Assembly: GCA_018333395.1 (NCBI GenBank)
Contig: JAGXSQ010000118.1
Location: forward strand, 17,573 to 81,572
Reading direction: 5' to 3'
From: Dethiobacter sp.
Lineage (GTDB): Bacteria; Bacillota_D; Dethiobacteria; Dethiobacterales; Dethiobacteraceae
Length of the DNA: 64,000 bases
A program made the position numbers and the translations under genes. The notes under the pieces were generated by a model that did no database searches, was not told the origin of the DNA, and worked only from the letters and a program-made list of their open reading frames with translations. Shown one piece after another: positions 51,314 to 59,294 of this stretch (its first letter is position 1; every line of letters starts with the position of its first letter).

Positions 51314-52561
51314 TTAGCGCACTTGACCATCACCATAAACAACGAATTTCGTGGAGGTCAGCGCTTCCAAGCCCATAGGACCGCGCGCGTGCAACTTTTG
51401 CGTAGAAATACCCATTTCTGCCCCCAGGCCAAATTCAAAACCATCTGTAAAGCGAGTGGAAGCATTGACGTAAACGGCAGCAGCATCCACCTTGGACAGA
51501 AATTCGCGAGCGTTTTTGTATAGCGTTGTGACGATGGCTTCAGAATGTTTGGAGCCATACTTGTGGATATGGGCCATAGCCTCGTCTAGTGAGTCTACTA
51601 CCCTTACCGCTAGGATCAGGTCTAGATATTCGGTATACCAGTCGTCCTCCGTAGCCGCCAGCACCAGCGGGTCATAGCTCTGCGTCCTCGGACAGCCGCG
51701 CACCTCCACACCGGCAGCAAATAGCCTTTCCAGCATACGCGGTAGAAAATCAGCAGCCACAGCACTATGAACGAGCAGAGTTTCCATGGCATTGCAGACA
51801 CCGGGGCGGTGGGTTTTAGCGTTAAAAGCGATCGCTTCGGCCATGGACAAGTCGGCAGACTCATCAACAAAAGTATGGCAATTACCGACGCCCGTCTCAA
51901 TAACCGGCACGCTGGCATGTTCCACCACCGACTGAATCAGCGCGGCACCACCCCGCGGGATCAATACGTCCAGGTATTCATGCAGTCGCATCATCTCCAG
52001 TACCGCTGCCCTATCCGTATCCTCTACCAATGTTACGGCCCCCGCCGGCAGCCCTACTGAGGCCACCGCCTCACGCAACAGAAGAACCAACGCCTTGTTA
52101 GAATAGATAGCTTCCGAACTGCCCCGGAGCACCACGGCGTTTCCGGCTTTAAGCGCCAGCCCTGCAGCGTCTACCGTCACGTTAGGCCGAGCTTCATAGA
52201 TAATACCAATGACGCCAAGCGGCACTCTGACAGTTCCAACCTGCAGGCCGTTAGGCCTAAGCGACATGCCGGTTACTTCGCCTATCGGGTCTGGCAGGGC
52301 CGCCAACTGCTCCAAGCCCTCCGCCATGCCGGCAATGCGGGACTCCGTCAGCTTAAGCCGGTCGTAAAATGCTTTACTGTAGCCTTCCTTACTGGCCAGA
52401 TTTGCCAAATCAAGGGCGTTTGCGGCCAGAATCTCCTCCTGCCTGTCCTTTAGCACTTGTGCCATGGCCACAAGTGCAGCATTTTTTTGTGTCGTGGGTG
52501 CCGCCGCCAGATGTAAAGAGGCTTCCTTCGCTTCCGCAGCCCTGCTAACTACATCACTCAT
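51314..52561 (-). CDS. proA: gamma-glutamyl phosphate reductase ProA
   Basis: 415 aa from the ATG at 52561 (GGAGGG upstream). LGVIGIIYEARPNVTVDAAGLALKAGNAVVLRGSSEAI-type core, LIPRGGAALIQ, ETGVGNCHTFVD, THRPGVCNAMETLLVH (catalytic Cys) and the C-terminal FTDGFEFGLGAEMGISTQKLHARGPMGLEALTS region are diagnostic. Second step of proline synthesis from glutamate. It begins 32 bases after proB. Confidence 0.97.
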   Translation of the reverse strand: MSDVVSRAAEAKEASLHLAAAPTTQKNAALVAMAQVLKDRQEEILAANALDLANLASKEGYSKAFYDRLKLTESRIAGMAEGLEQLAALPDPIGEVTGMSLRPNGLQVGTVRVPLGVIGIIYEARPNVTVDAAGLALKAGNAVVLRGSSEAIYSNKALVLLLREAVASVGLPAGAVTLVEDTDRAAVLEMMRLHEYLDVLIPRGGAALIQSVVEHASVPVIETGVGNCHTFVDESADLSMAEAIAFNAKTHRPGVCNAMETLLVHSAVAADFLPRMLERLFAAGVEVRGCPRTQSYDPLVLAATEDDWYTEYLDLILAVRVVDSLDEAMAHIHKYGSKHSEAIVTTLYKNAREFLSKVDAAAVYVNASTRFTDGFEFGLGAEMGISTQKLHARGPMGLEALTSTKFVVYGDGQVR

Positions 52562-52593
52562 GATTTTTCCCTCCTGTTGTTCTCTGCCAAAGT

Positions 52594-53721
52594 TCAGAGA
52601 CAAAGCACCATATTGTTGCGGTGAATGGCTTCGCCGACCGGCTTTTGTAGGACTTCAGACGCCTTTTCTGTACGCAGGCCCTTTATCTTCCTCAGCTCCC
52701 CCGCGCTATAGCTTACCAGTCCTCGCGCAAATTCAAGGCCCCACTCGTCCTCAATAGCAACCATCTCACCGACTTCAAACTCTCCGGTTACCTCTAAAAG
52801 GCCGCTTGGCAGCAGGCTTTTCCCGTCTTCCAGCAGTGCTTTCCTAGCGCCGCCGTCCACCATAAGACGCCCGTGTGCTGCTTGCCCGTAGGCAATCCAG
52901 CGCTTCCGGCCATCCAGAGACTTTTCCTTGGCACAAAAATAGGTCCCTATTACTTCTCCAGACAGCACTCTCTGCAAAATATCCGGTTCCCGACCGCTGG
53001 CGATAACAAGCGGAATCCCAGAATTAACAGCTATTTCCGCTGCCAGCAATTTTGTCACCATGCCCCCGGTGGCCAGCGCCTCGCAAGTAGCACCCGCCCA
53101 TTTTCTCACTTCCGGAGTAATCTGTTCCACCACGCTTACCAGTCTCGCCGACTCGTCCAGATGGGGATTGCCGGAATACAGTCCCCCGATATCTGTAAGA
53201 ATAACGAGCAAATCAGCGTCCAAGAGGCTGGCCAGCAGCGCAGACAGCGTATCATTATCGCCAAACTCAATTTCTTCTACCGCTACCGTATCGTTTTCGT
53301 TAATTACCGGCACAGCGCCAAAGTCAAGCAGGGCCAGCAAAGCATTACGTGAGTTCAGGTAGCGCTTCCTGTCCTGGAAGTCATCCCTGGTCAGGAGCAC
53401 CTGCGCCACTACCTGACCGTACTCCGCAAAAAGTTTTTCATACATCTGGATTAATAGCCCCTGGCCAATCGCCGCTACCGCTTGTTTTTCCGGAATGTTT
53501 TGTGGTTTTTTCGGCAACCCCAGCCGACCCATCCCTGCCCCAACGGCGCCTGAGGAAACCAAAACAACATCCTTGCCTTGGTTCTTTAAATCAGCCAGTT
53601 CTCGGACTACCTTTTCCATCGCCCGCAGGTTTAGCTTGCCTGTCTCGTAGGTCAGCATCCGGGTTCCAACTTTGACCACAATTGTCTGCGCTTCCTGTAG
53701 AGTCCTTTTGCAACTGTCCAT
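52594..53721 (-). CDS. proB: glutamate 5-kinase ProB with PUA domain
   Basis: 375 aa. Amino-acid kinase core: IVVKVGTRMLT, VVLVSSGAVGAGMGRLGL, FGAVPVINENDTVAVEEIEFGDND, LLVILTDIGGLYSGNP and GTGGMVTKL-like LATGGMVTKLLAAEI. The C-terminal PUA domain (LSGEVIGTYFCA onward, RGLVSYSAGELRKIKG) gives the long form. The ATG at 53721 overlaps the proC stop by one base (TGATG). Confidence 0.97.
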   Translation of the reverse strand: MDSCKRTLQEAQTIVVKVGTRMLTYETGKLNLRAMEKVVRELADLKNQGKDVVLVSSGAVGAGMGRLGLPKKPQNIPEKQAVAAIGQGLLIQMYEKLFAEYGQVVAQVLLTRDDFQDRKRYLNSRNALLALLDFGAVPVINENDTVAVEEIEFGDNDTLSALLASLLDADLLVILTDIGGLYSGNPHLDESARLVSVVEQITPEVRKWAGATCEALATGGMVTKLLAAEIAVNSGIPLVIASGREPDILQRVLSGEVIGTYFCAKEKSLDGRKRWIAYGQAAHGRLMVDGGARKALLEDGKSLLPSGLLEVTGEFEVGEMVAIEDEWGLEFARGLVSYSAGELRKIKGLRTEKASEVLQKPVGEAIHRNNMVLCL

Positions 53722-54527
53722 CAATCAGTTCCCAACTCCTTGGCGCGCTTTGCGGCCGCCTGTACCGCCTTTAGCACTGCGACACGAAAACAGCCTTCTT
53801 CCAAAGCAAATAAGCCCGCTGCCGTAGTACCGCCAGGAGAAGTGACCATCTCCCTTAGAATAGCCGGATGTTCGCCCGTCTCCCACACCATTTTAGCTGA
53901 TCCGTAGACTGTCTGTACGGCCAAATCCCTAGCTAGCTCCCTGGGAAGCCCGGCCAGAACCCCGCCATCCATTAGCGCCTCAATCATGGTGTAAATATAA
54001 GCTGGTCCGCTACCGCTCAAGCCCGTTACGGCATCAAGCAGCTTCTCGTGAACTACCCTGACCATCCCTAAGCTTTCCAGCCAGGAGATAACCATCTCCA
54101 GGTCTTTGCTATGTACACCTCTCCCGCGACTGACGGCAATAGCCCCTTCACCCACCAGACAGGGTGTATTGGGCATCACCCTGATTACCCCGGCCTGCTG
54201 CCCGATTGACGCGGTAATAAAAGAAATGGGAATGCCTGCAACCACAGAAATCAGTAAATGCTCTCTTGTTATTGCAGAGTCGATACTCTGCAATACTGTC
54301 TCCATATCCTGCGGTTTAACGGCCAAAAAAATAATCCGGGCTCGCTCAGCAACGCCTTGGTTGTCAGACGCAGCCTCAATGCCATATTTCTCCACCATAT
54401 CCCGAAGCCTGCTTTCAGAAGCGTCGGCGGCCACAATCTGTTCTGGTTGCACACCAGAACTGAGCATCCCTTGCAACAAGGCGCTCCCCATAGCTCCTAT
54501 GCCAATAAACCCGATTCGGTTTTGCAT
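53721..54527 (-). CDS. proC: pyrroline-5-carboxylate reductase ProC
   Basis: 268 aa from the ATG at 54527 (AGGAGGTGAG upstream). Rossmann motif IGFIGIGAMGSALLQGM, VFLAVKP-like IIFLAVKPQDM, IRVMPNTPCLVGEGA, LSGSGPAYIYTMIEALMDGG, LAVQTVYGSAKMV and EMVTSPGGTTAAGL define ProC. Final step of proline synthesis; first gene of proCBA. Confidence 0.97.
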   Translation of the reverse strand: MQNRIGFIGIGAMGSALLQGMLSSGVQPEQIVAADASESRLRDMVEKYGIEAASDNQGVAERARIIFLAVKPQDMETVLQSIDSAITREHLLISVVAGIPISFITASIGQQAGVIRVMPNTPCLVGEGAIAVSRGRGVHSKDLEMVISWLESLGMVRVVHEKLLDAVTGLSGSGPAYIYTMIEALMDGGVLAGLPRELARDLAVQTVYGSAKMVWETGEHPAILREMVTSPGGTTAAGLFALEEGCFRVAVLKAVQAAAKRAKELGTD

Positions 54528-54570
54528 GAGCCTCACCTCCTGGCTATTCTGGGTAGCTGTTTTACACACT

Positions 54571-54600
54571 ACTATATTACAGACAAGGCCTCTTTTTCAA
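54571..54600 (-). promoter_or_regulatory. promoter of proCBA
   Basis: On the minus strand TTGAAA (54600-54595), 18 bases, TATAGT (54576-54571), 44 bases before the proC start. Confidence 0.55.
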
Positions 54601-54766
54601 GTAATTCTGCCTCTCTTAATAGGGCGGCATCAAATTATTTTTTCCTGTCATCGCAAGCTCATGCCCTGTGGTTTCCTGCCTCTCCAAATGAGAAAGATAT
54701 CAAGGCAAAATCGCTAATGCCACCGTGTGCAGCGCATCTTTTGTGAGCCGGGGCGGGTGTAAATGC
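54601..54766. other. intergenic, nothing recognised
   Basis: The 390-base gap between proC and the hydrogenase gene holds a promoter for each direction. The 166 bases between those promoters show no gene with a ribosome site, no repeat and no hairpin of note. Confidence 0.5.
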
Positions 54767-54794
54767 TTGATTCATCATAGAAATAGGTTACAAT
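54767..54794 (+). promoter_or_regulatory. promoter of sensory hydrogenase operon
   Basis: TTGATT (54767-54772), 16 bases, TACAAT (54789-54794). Transcription would start near 54801, leaving a leader of about 118 bases. Confidence 0.6.
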
Positions 54795-54820
54795 ATAGTA
54801 AGGCCTCATTAGAATCCTTG

Positions 54821-54919
54821 CTAATCGCTTATCAGACAGGTTATGTGTTAATAAATGCCGCACGCCTGGTAGCCGGTAACATTAACGCTGACTTTAAGGA
54901 AGTGAGAGGGTGTTGAGAA
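54821..54919 (+). other. possible leader peptide or gene remnant before hydrogenase gene
   Basis: From a TTG at 54821 a 32-codon frame reads MLIAYQTGYVLINAARLVAG, then NINADFKEVRGC, and stops so that its TGA overlaps the hydrogenase translation start region. The composition looks protein-like, but no ribosome site precedes it. It could be the 3' remnant of a gene once upstream, or chance. Confidence 0.25.
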
Positions 54920-56595
54920 TGAATGACTATTTGCAGCGAAACAAGTCAAATTGTAAAGATTGTTATAAATGCATTCGTCATTGTCCTGTTAAATCAATCA
55001 GTTTTTCAGATAACCAAGCACGTATTGTGGAAGATGAATGTATTTTGTGCGGGATTTGTTTTGTTGTTTGTCCGCAAAATGTAAAAAAGATTCGTAATGA
55101 TATCGGCAAGGTCAAAGAGATGATTGCCTCCGGTCGTCCAGTTTATGCCAGCATTGCTCCATCATTCGTGGCTAAATACAACGGTGTAAATATGGCCTCC
55201 ATGGAGGCGGCATTAAAAAAACTGGGGTTTTTTGCTGCGCAGGAAACAGCCATTGGCGCTACTATTGTAAAACGCCATTATGAGCAGATGATCAGGGAGA
55301 AAAGTCAAAGTATCATTATCTCCTCTTGCTGCCCTTCTGTGAACGCACTGATCCAAAAATACTATCCTGAAGCCCTAGCTTATCTTGCGCCAATAATCTC
55401 ACCCATGCAAGCGCATAGCATGAAAATCAAGGAGGAGCATCCGGAAGCGTATACTGTGTTTATCGGCCCGTGTATTTCCAAAAAAGCAGAGGCAGAACAA
55501 TATCAAGATCTGGTAGATTGTGTTCTGACATTCGAAGACTTATCAGAATGGCTTGAAGAAGAAGGAATAGTCTTTGAAGAGGTTTGTGATACGGCAGAAA
55601 AAGGTCGTGCACGGTTGTTCCCAACAGCAGGCGGTATTTTACAATCGATGTATTTAGACCAAGATGAATATAGCTTTATCAGTATTGACGGCGTGGAAAA
55701 TTGTATCAGTACAATTAAGGATGTTATAGCCGGAAATATCTCTAACTGCTTTATTGAGATGTCTGCCTGTACAGGCAGCTGTATTGGTGGTCCGGCCATG
55801 GGCAAGAAGCAGAGGGCGCCAATTCGAGATTTTCTGGCAGTTAAGACTTACGCCGGGCAAAATGATTTTTCTCTTTCAGAGATAAGCGAAGATAAATTAA
55901 AAAAAGAGATTCCTTTTATCCGTCTGCATAGACAAATGCCAGGGAACAGCACTGTCGAGGAGATTCTGAAAAAGATGGGTAAAGTTTCGGCAGAGCAGGA
56001 ACTAAACTGTGGCAGTTGCGGCTACAATACTTGCCGGGATAAGGCTATCGCCGTTGCCATGGGGAAAGCAAATATGACCATGTGTTTACCTTTCCTTAAT
56101 GAAAAGGCGCAGTCTTTTTCCGATAACATCATCAGCAATACACCGGATGGCATTATAGTCTTGAATGAAGAACTGGAAATCCAGCAGATCAATGCCTCCG
56201 CCGGCCGCATCTTAAACATTAAGAATACCGGTGATATTATCGGCTCAAATGTAGGTTCTATTCTTGATCCTACCGGATATGTTTCGGTTATGGATACAGA
56301 AAAGAACACGCACAACAAGAGAATTTATCTTGAAAAATACCAGCGATGCATCGAAGAAACTATTATATATGATAAAAATTATCATATTATTATCATCATC
56401 ATGCGTGACATCACAGAAGAGGAGGCGCAAAGGTCAAGTAAGGAAAAGTTCACCAAGCACACAGTTGAAATAGCGGATAAGGTAATTGCCAAGCAAATGC
56501 GCGTTGTGCAGGAGATTGCCTCTTTGCTGGGGGAAACTGCGGCTGAAACAAAAATAGCGTTGACGAAATTGAAGGAGACGCTAGACGATGAATAA
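54919..56595 (+). CDS. sensory [FeFe]-hydrogenase (group C, HydS-like) with PAS domain
   Basis: 558 aa from the ATG at 54919 (GAGAGGG 8 bases upstream). Domains: two [4Fe-4S] ferredoxin motifs (residues 12-55), the H-domain with SSCCPSV (135-141), GPCISKK (183-189) and EMSACTGSCIGG (280-291), a CxxCGxxxC four-cysteine Fe-S domain (364-389) and a PAS domain (about 400-500). All H-cluster cysteines are present, but the flanking residues differ from catalytic enzymes (no W after SCCP, GPC for MPC). Such proteins sense H2 or redox state and signal through a partner. It overlaps the phosphatase gene by 8 bases. Confidence 0.92.
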   Translation: MNDYLQRNKSNCKDCYKCIRHCPVKSISFSDNQARIVEDECILCGICFVVCPQNVKKIRNDIGKVKEMIASGRPVYASIAPSFVAKYNGVNMASMEAALKKLGFFAAQETAIGATIVKRHYEQMIREKSQSIIISSCCPSVNALIQKYYPEALAYLAPIISPMQAHSMKIKEEHPEAYTVFIGPCISKKAEAEQYQDLVDCVLTFEDLSEWLEEEGIVFEEVCDTAEKGRARLFPTAGGILQSMYLDQDEYSFISIDGVENCISTIKDVIAGNISNCFIEMSACTGSCIGGPAMGKKQRAPIRDFLAVKTYAGQNDFSLSEISEDKLKKEIPFIRLHRQMPGNSTVEEILKKMGKVSAEQELNCGSCGYNTCRDKAIAVAMGKANMTMCLPFLNEKAQSFSDNIISNTPDGIIVLNEELEIQQINASAGRILNIKNTGDIIGSNVGSILDPTGYVSVMDTEKNTHNKRIYLEKYQRCIEETIIYDKNYHIIIIIMRDITEEEAQRSSKEKFTKHTVEIADKVIAKQMRVVQEIASLLGETAAETKIALTKLKETLDDE

Positions 56596-57757
56596 CCTGT
56601 GCACGGATACTTCATACAGCAGACTTAATAAATATGGAGAACAACTGTGCGGTGATCATATAGAAATAGTTACGCAGGATGAAGATTCTTTAATCATGGT
56701 TCTGGCCGATGGCCTGGGGAGTGGCGTGAAAGCCAGTATTCTTTCCACCTTAACGTCCAAAATTATCTCCACTATGATGGCCCATTCCATGAGTATTGAG
56801 GATTGTGTTTCAACCATTGCCTCTACACTGCCTGTTTGCGAAAAAAGGGGTATCGCCTACTCTACATTTACCATTGTTCGAGTTGTCAACAACAGTGAAG
56901 CCGAAATAATTCAATATGATAATCCCCATGTTATCATGTTAAGAAATGGCAAGAACTACGATTACGAAAAAACCATTCTTGCGGTTGGCGATAAACAAAT
57001 ATACCGCTCTAAGCTAAAGCTGCACCTAAACGATCTTTTTATTTTGATGAGTGACGGTGCCGTTTATGCCGGAGTCGGCAGGAAATTAAATTATGGTTGG
57101 CAGCGAGAAAATATAATCTCATTCATGGAGAAACTCTATAAAAGCAGCTATACTGCCAAAATATTTGCCTCTCTTTTAACAGACGAGTGCTACAGACTTT
57201 ATGAAGGAAGGCCTGGAGACGATACTTCGGTAGGTATTATCCAAATACGAAAAAAACAGCCGGTAAACTTAATGATCGGCCCGCCTGCCGATCCGCAGGA
57301 TGTTAGCAGAATGATGGCTCTGTTCTTTGCAGAAGATGGAAAACACATCGTTTGTGGAGGCACAACATCTAAGCTTGCGGCCGAATATCTGAAAAAAGAG
57401 CTTATCACAAAGATCGAGTATATGGATCGTGAGATCCCTCCGACTGCCAAAATTGAAGGAGTCGACCTTGTAACAGAAGGCGTTGTTACAATGAACAGGG
57501 TACTAAGAAATGCGCAAAACTATATAATCAACAACCTCGATGATGATTGGAGCTACAAAAAAGACGGCGCTTCTTTAATTTCTATCCTGCTTTTTGAAGA
57601 ATCCACAGATATAAACTTTTATGTCGGCAAAGCCATCAATCCGGCTCATCAAAATCCTGATTTGCCGGTTAATTTAAACATCAAAATGCTCATAGTTGAT
57701 GAACTTGTACAGTGCCTGAAGAAAATGGGCAAAAGAACAAATGTACACTATTTTTAG
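56588..57757 (+). CDS. SpoIIE-type PP2C phosphatase partner of sensory hydrogenase
   Basis: 389 aa. The first 220 residues are a SpoIIE/RsbU-like PP2C domain: VLADGLGSGVKAS, TFTIVRV, LFILMSDGAVYAG and GRPGDDTSVGII supply the metal-binding aspartates. Residues 220-389 form an additional domain (CGGTTSKLAAEYLKKEL, NVHYF end) that I do not recognise but that accompanies these phosphatases in hydrogenase operons. Inference: H2/redox sensing by HydS controls dephosphorylation of an unknown target. Confidence 0.85.
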   Translation: MNNLCTDTSYSRLNKYGEQLCGDHIEIVTQDEDSLIMVLADGLGSGVKASILSTLTSKIISTMMAHSMSIEDCVSTIASTLPVCEKRGIAYSTFTIVRVVNNSEAEIIQYDNPHVIMLRNGKNYDYEKTILAVGDKQIYRSKLKLHLNDLFILMSDGAVYAGVGRKLNYGWQRENIISFMEKLYKSSYTAKIFASLLTDECYRLYEGRPGDDTSVGIIQIRKKQPVNLMIGPPADPQDVSRMMALFFAEDGKHIVCGGTTSKLAAEYLKKELITKIEYMDREIPPTAKIEGVDLVTEGVVTMNRVLRNAQNYIINNLDDDWSYKKDGASLISILLFEESTDINFYVGKAINPAHQNPDLPVNLNIKMLIVDELVQCLKKMGKRTNVHYF

Positions 57758-57866
57758 GTTTTGCCGTTGTCATTGTCTGGCAATGTCCTCTTGCAAAGGG
57801 AAAACTTCTGCTCGACTTCATTATAATGCGTTCAAAGAACAATCTGAATATTAGGGGATGGTTATT

Positions 57867-58121
57867 ATGACTACTATTCAAGTGTGTGTTGGCAGTGCTT
57901 GTCACTTAAAAGGATCTTACCACGTTATCAGGGCTTTTCAAGAGCAGGTGGAAAAATTTGACTTGGGTAAAGCTGTTACAGTTAAGGCTTTATTCTGCCT
58001 GGAACGGTGCGGGCAGGCAGTATCGGTTAAAATTGATAACGAAGAAGAGAGCATTTATTCTATTTCACCCAAAATGGTCGAGGAGTTTTTTGTCGAGCAT
58101 ATTTTGCCGCATACGAAATAA
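57867..58121 (+). CDS. thioredoxin-like [2Fe-2S] ferredoxin (NuoE-like)
   Basis: 84 aa from the ATG at 57867 (GGGGATGG upstream). VCVGSACHLKGSYHVIRAF and ALFCLERCGQAVSVKI give the C-x4-C ... C-x3-C ligand pattern of NuoE/HydC-type [2Fe-2S] proteins. It probably passes electrons to or from the sensory hydrogenase. Last gene of the AT-rich module. Confidence 0.85.
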   Translation: MTTIQVCVGSACHLKGSYHVIRAFQEQVEKFDLGKAVTVKALFCLERCGQAVSVKIDNEEESIYSISPKMVEEFFVEHILPHTK

Positions 58122-58177
58122 TTGTCGGCGAGGGTAAAAATCTGCTTGCTTCCGGCTAGACCGGGGATGGATGGTTC

Positions 58178-59221
58178 TCAAGCGGTTTTTTGCGTTTGCC
58201 CAAGGGCTACCACGAGTGTCTCCAAGACCAGCTTCTGGTCTACCCGCCCGCGCTTGATGTCCAAATCCGCCTGCAACAGAAGGTCTACAGCCAGTGAAAG
58301 GCGGGGTTCCTCGGCTTTTTGCGCCTGCCTGACCAATACCTCGGCGGCATACGGGTGGAGGCCCAGTCTGGCGGACAGCTCATCCGTCGGACACCCCCTG
58401 TCCAGCAACTCCCTACTTTCACCTAGCAATCTGAACTGGCGTACCAGCATGGCCAAGATGCGCAGCGGCGGTTCGCCGGCGGCGAGTAAGGAATGCAATT
58501 GGGCCAACGCTTTGGCCGTCCGGCCAAAGACGACCGAATCAGTCAGAGCAAAAATATCTCCCTGCAGAGAACGAGTAGTAGCCAAAAGGACGCTTTTCTC
58601 GTCCAGTTCCCGCTCGCTGCCCAGGTATGTAATCAGTTTGTCGAGCTCAGAGGATAGGCGACGCAAGTCGCGGCCCACCCTTTCCAACAGCAAAACCAGC
58701 GCCTCCCGGCCCGCTGTCTTGCCACTGACTGCCAGTCGGGCTTGTAGCCATTCATACAGCTCGCTATGTCTGAGGGACTGGAAATGGTACACTGAGCCGG
58801 AAGACGTCAGTTCCTGATAGCCTTTGGGGAGCTTGGTCAATTGCTGCACATAAAAAACGACTACAGAGCCCGGCTGAACGGAGGTGCAAAGTTCTCGCAA
58901 CCTAGCAAGCGTGCCGTCATTTTGTGTCTGCCCTTTGGCGAAATAAGGCGCATCATGTACGGCCACCAGCCGCGAATTGCCGAAAAGGGAAACTGTTCCA
59001 GCCATATCCATGACCTGTTCCAACGAGTATTCCTGTCCGCTAATCCGGCAAAAACCGGCGGCACGGTGCTCTGCCGACAACAAGCGGGTGCAAATCGCCT
59101 CCACTGCTTCATCCATTAAGAAATCTTCGCTGCCGGCAAAAATATAGGCTCCCCTGATTTTACCCGCCGACAGTTCTTTTTGCAGTCGCCTGTAATCTGT
59201 CTCCCGCTGGCGCAATGTCAT
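58178..59221 (-). CDS. holA: DNA polymerase III delta subunit HolA
   Basis: 347 aa from the ATG at 59221 (GGGAGG upstream; 13 upstream residues are unlikely). GAYIFAGSEDFLMDEAVEAI at the N terminus, VHDAPYF, GSVVVFYVQQLTKLPKG, GRDLRRLSSELDKLITYLG and the C-terminal LLQADLDIKRGRVDQKLVLETLVVAL are typical of HolA/YqeN. It opens the sliding clamp in the clamp loader. Confidence 0.93.
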   Translation of the reverse strand: MTLRQRETDYRRLQKELSAGKIRGAYIFAGSEDFLMDEAVEAICTRLLSAEHRAAGFCRISGQEYSLEQVMDMAGTVSLFGNSRLVAVHDAPYFAKGQTQNDGTLARLRELCTSVQPGSVVVFYVQQLTKLPKGYQELTSSGSVYHFQSLRHSELYEWLQARLAVSGKTAGREALVLLLERVGRDLRRLSSELDKLITYLGSERELDEKSVLLATTRSLQGDIFALTDSVVFGRTAKALAQLHSLLAAGEPPLRILAMLVRQFRLLGESRELLDRGCPTDELSARLGLHPYAAEVLVRQAQKAEEPRLSLAVDLLLQADLDIKRGRVDQKLVLETLVVALGQTQKTA

Positions 59222-59294
59222 GGTAACCTCCCGCAAAATTGCTCTGACTCTGTCGTGCAATTCGACGCGGGGTTAATATTTCCTGCAGAAACAT

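Noticed and set aside
53721..54527. Horizontal transfer of the proCBA operon together with the AT-rich hydrogenase module
   Set aside because: The pro genes have the same GC-rich composition as the rest of the window; the AT-rich stretch begins only after the intergenic gap.
54725..54916. 63-codon plus-strand frame before the hydrogenase gene as a full gene
   Set aside because: Its start has no ribosome site and lies upstream of the likely promoter -10 at 54789. Only the last 32 codons look protein-like.
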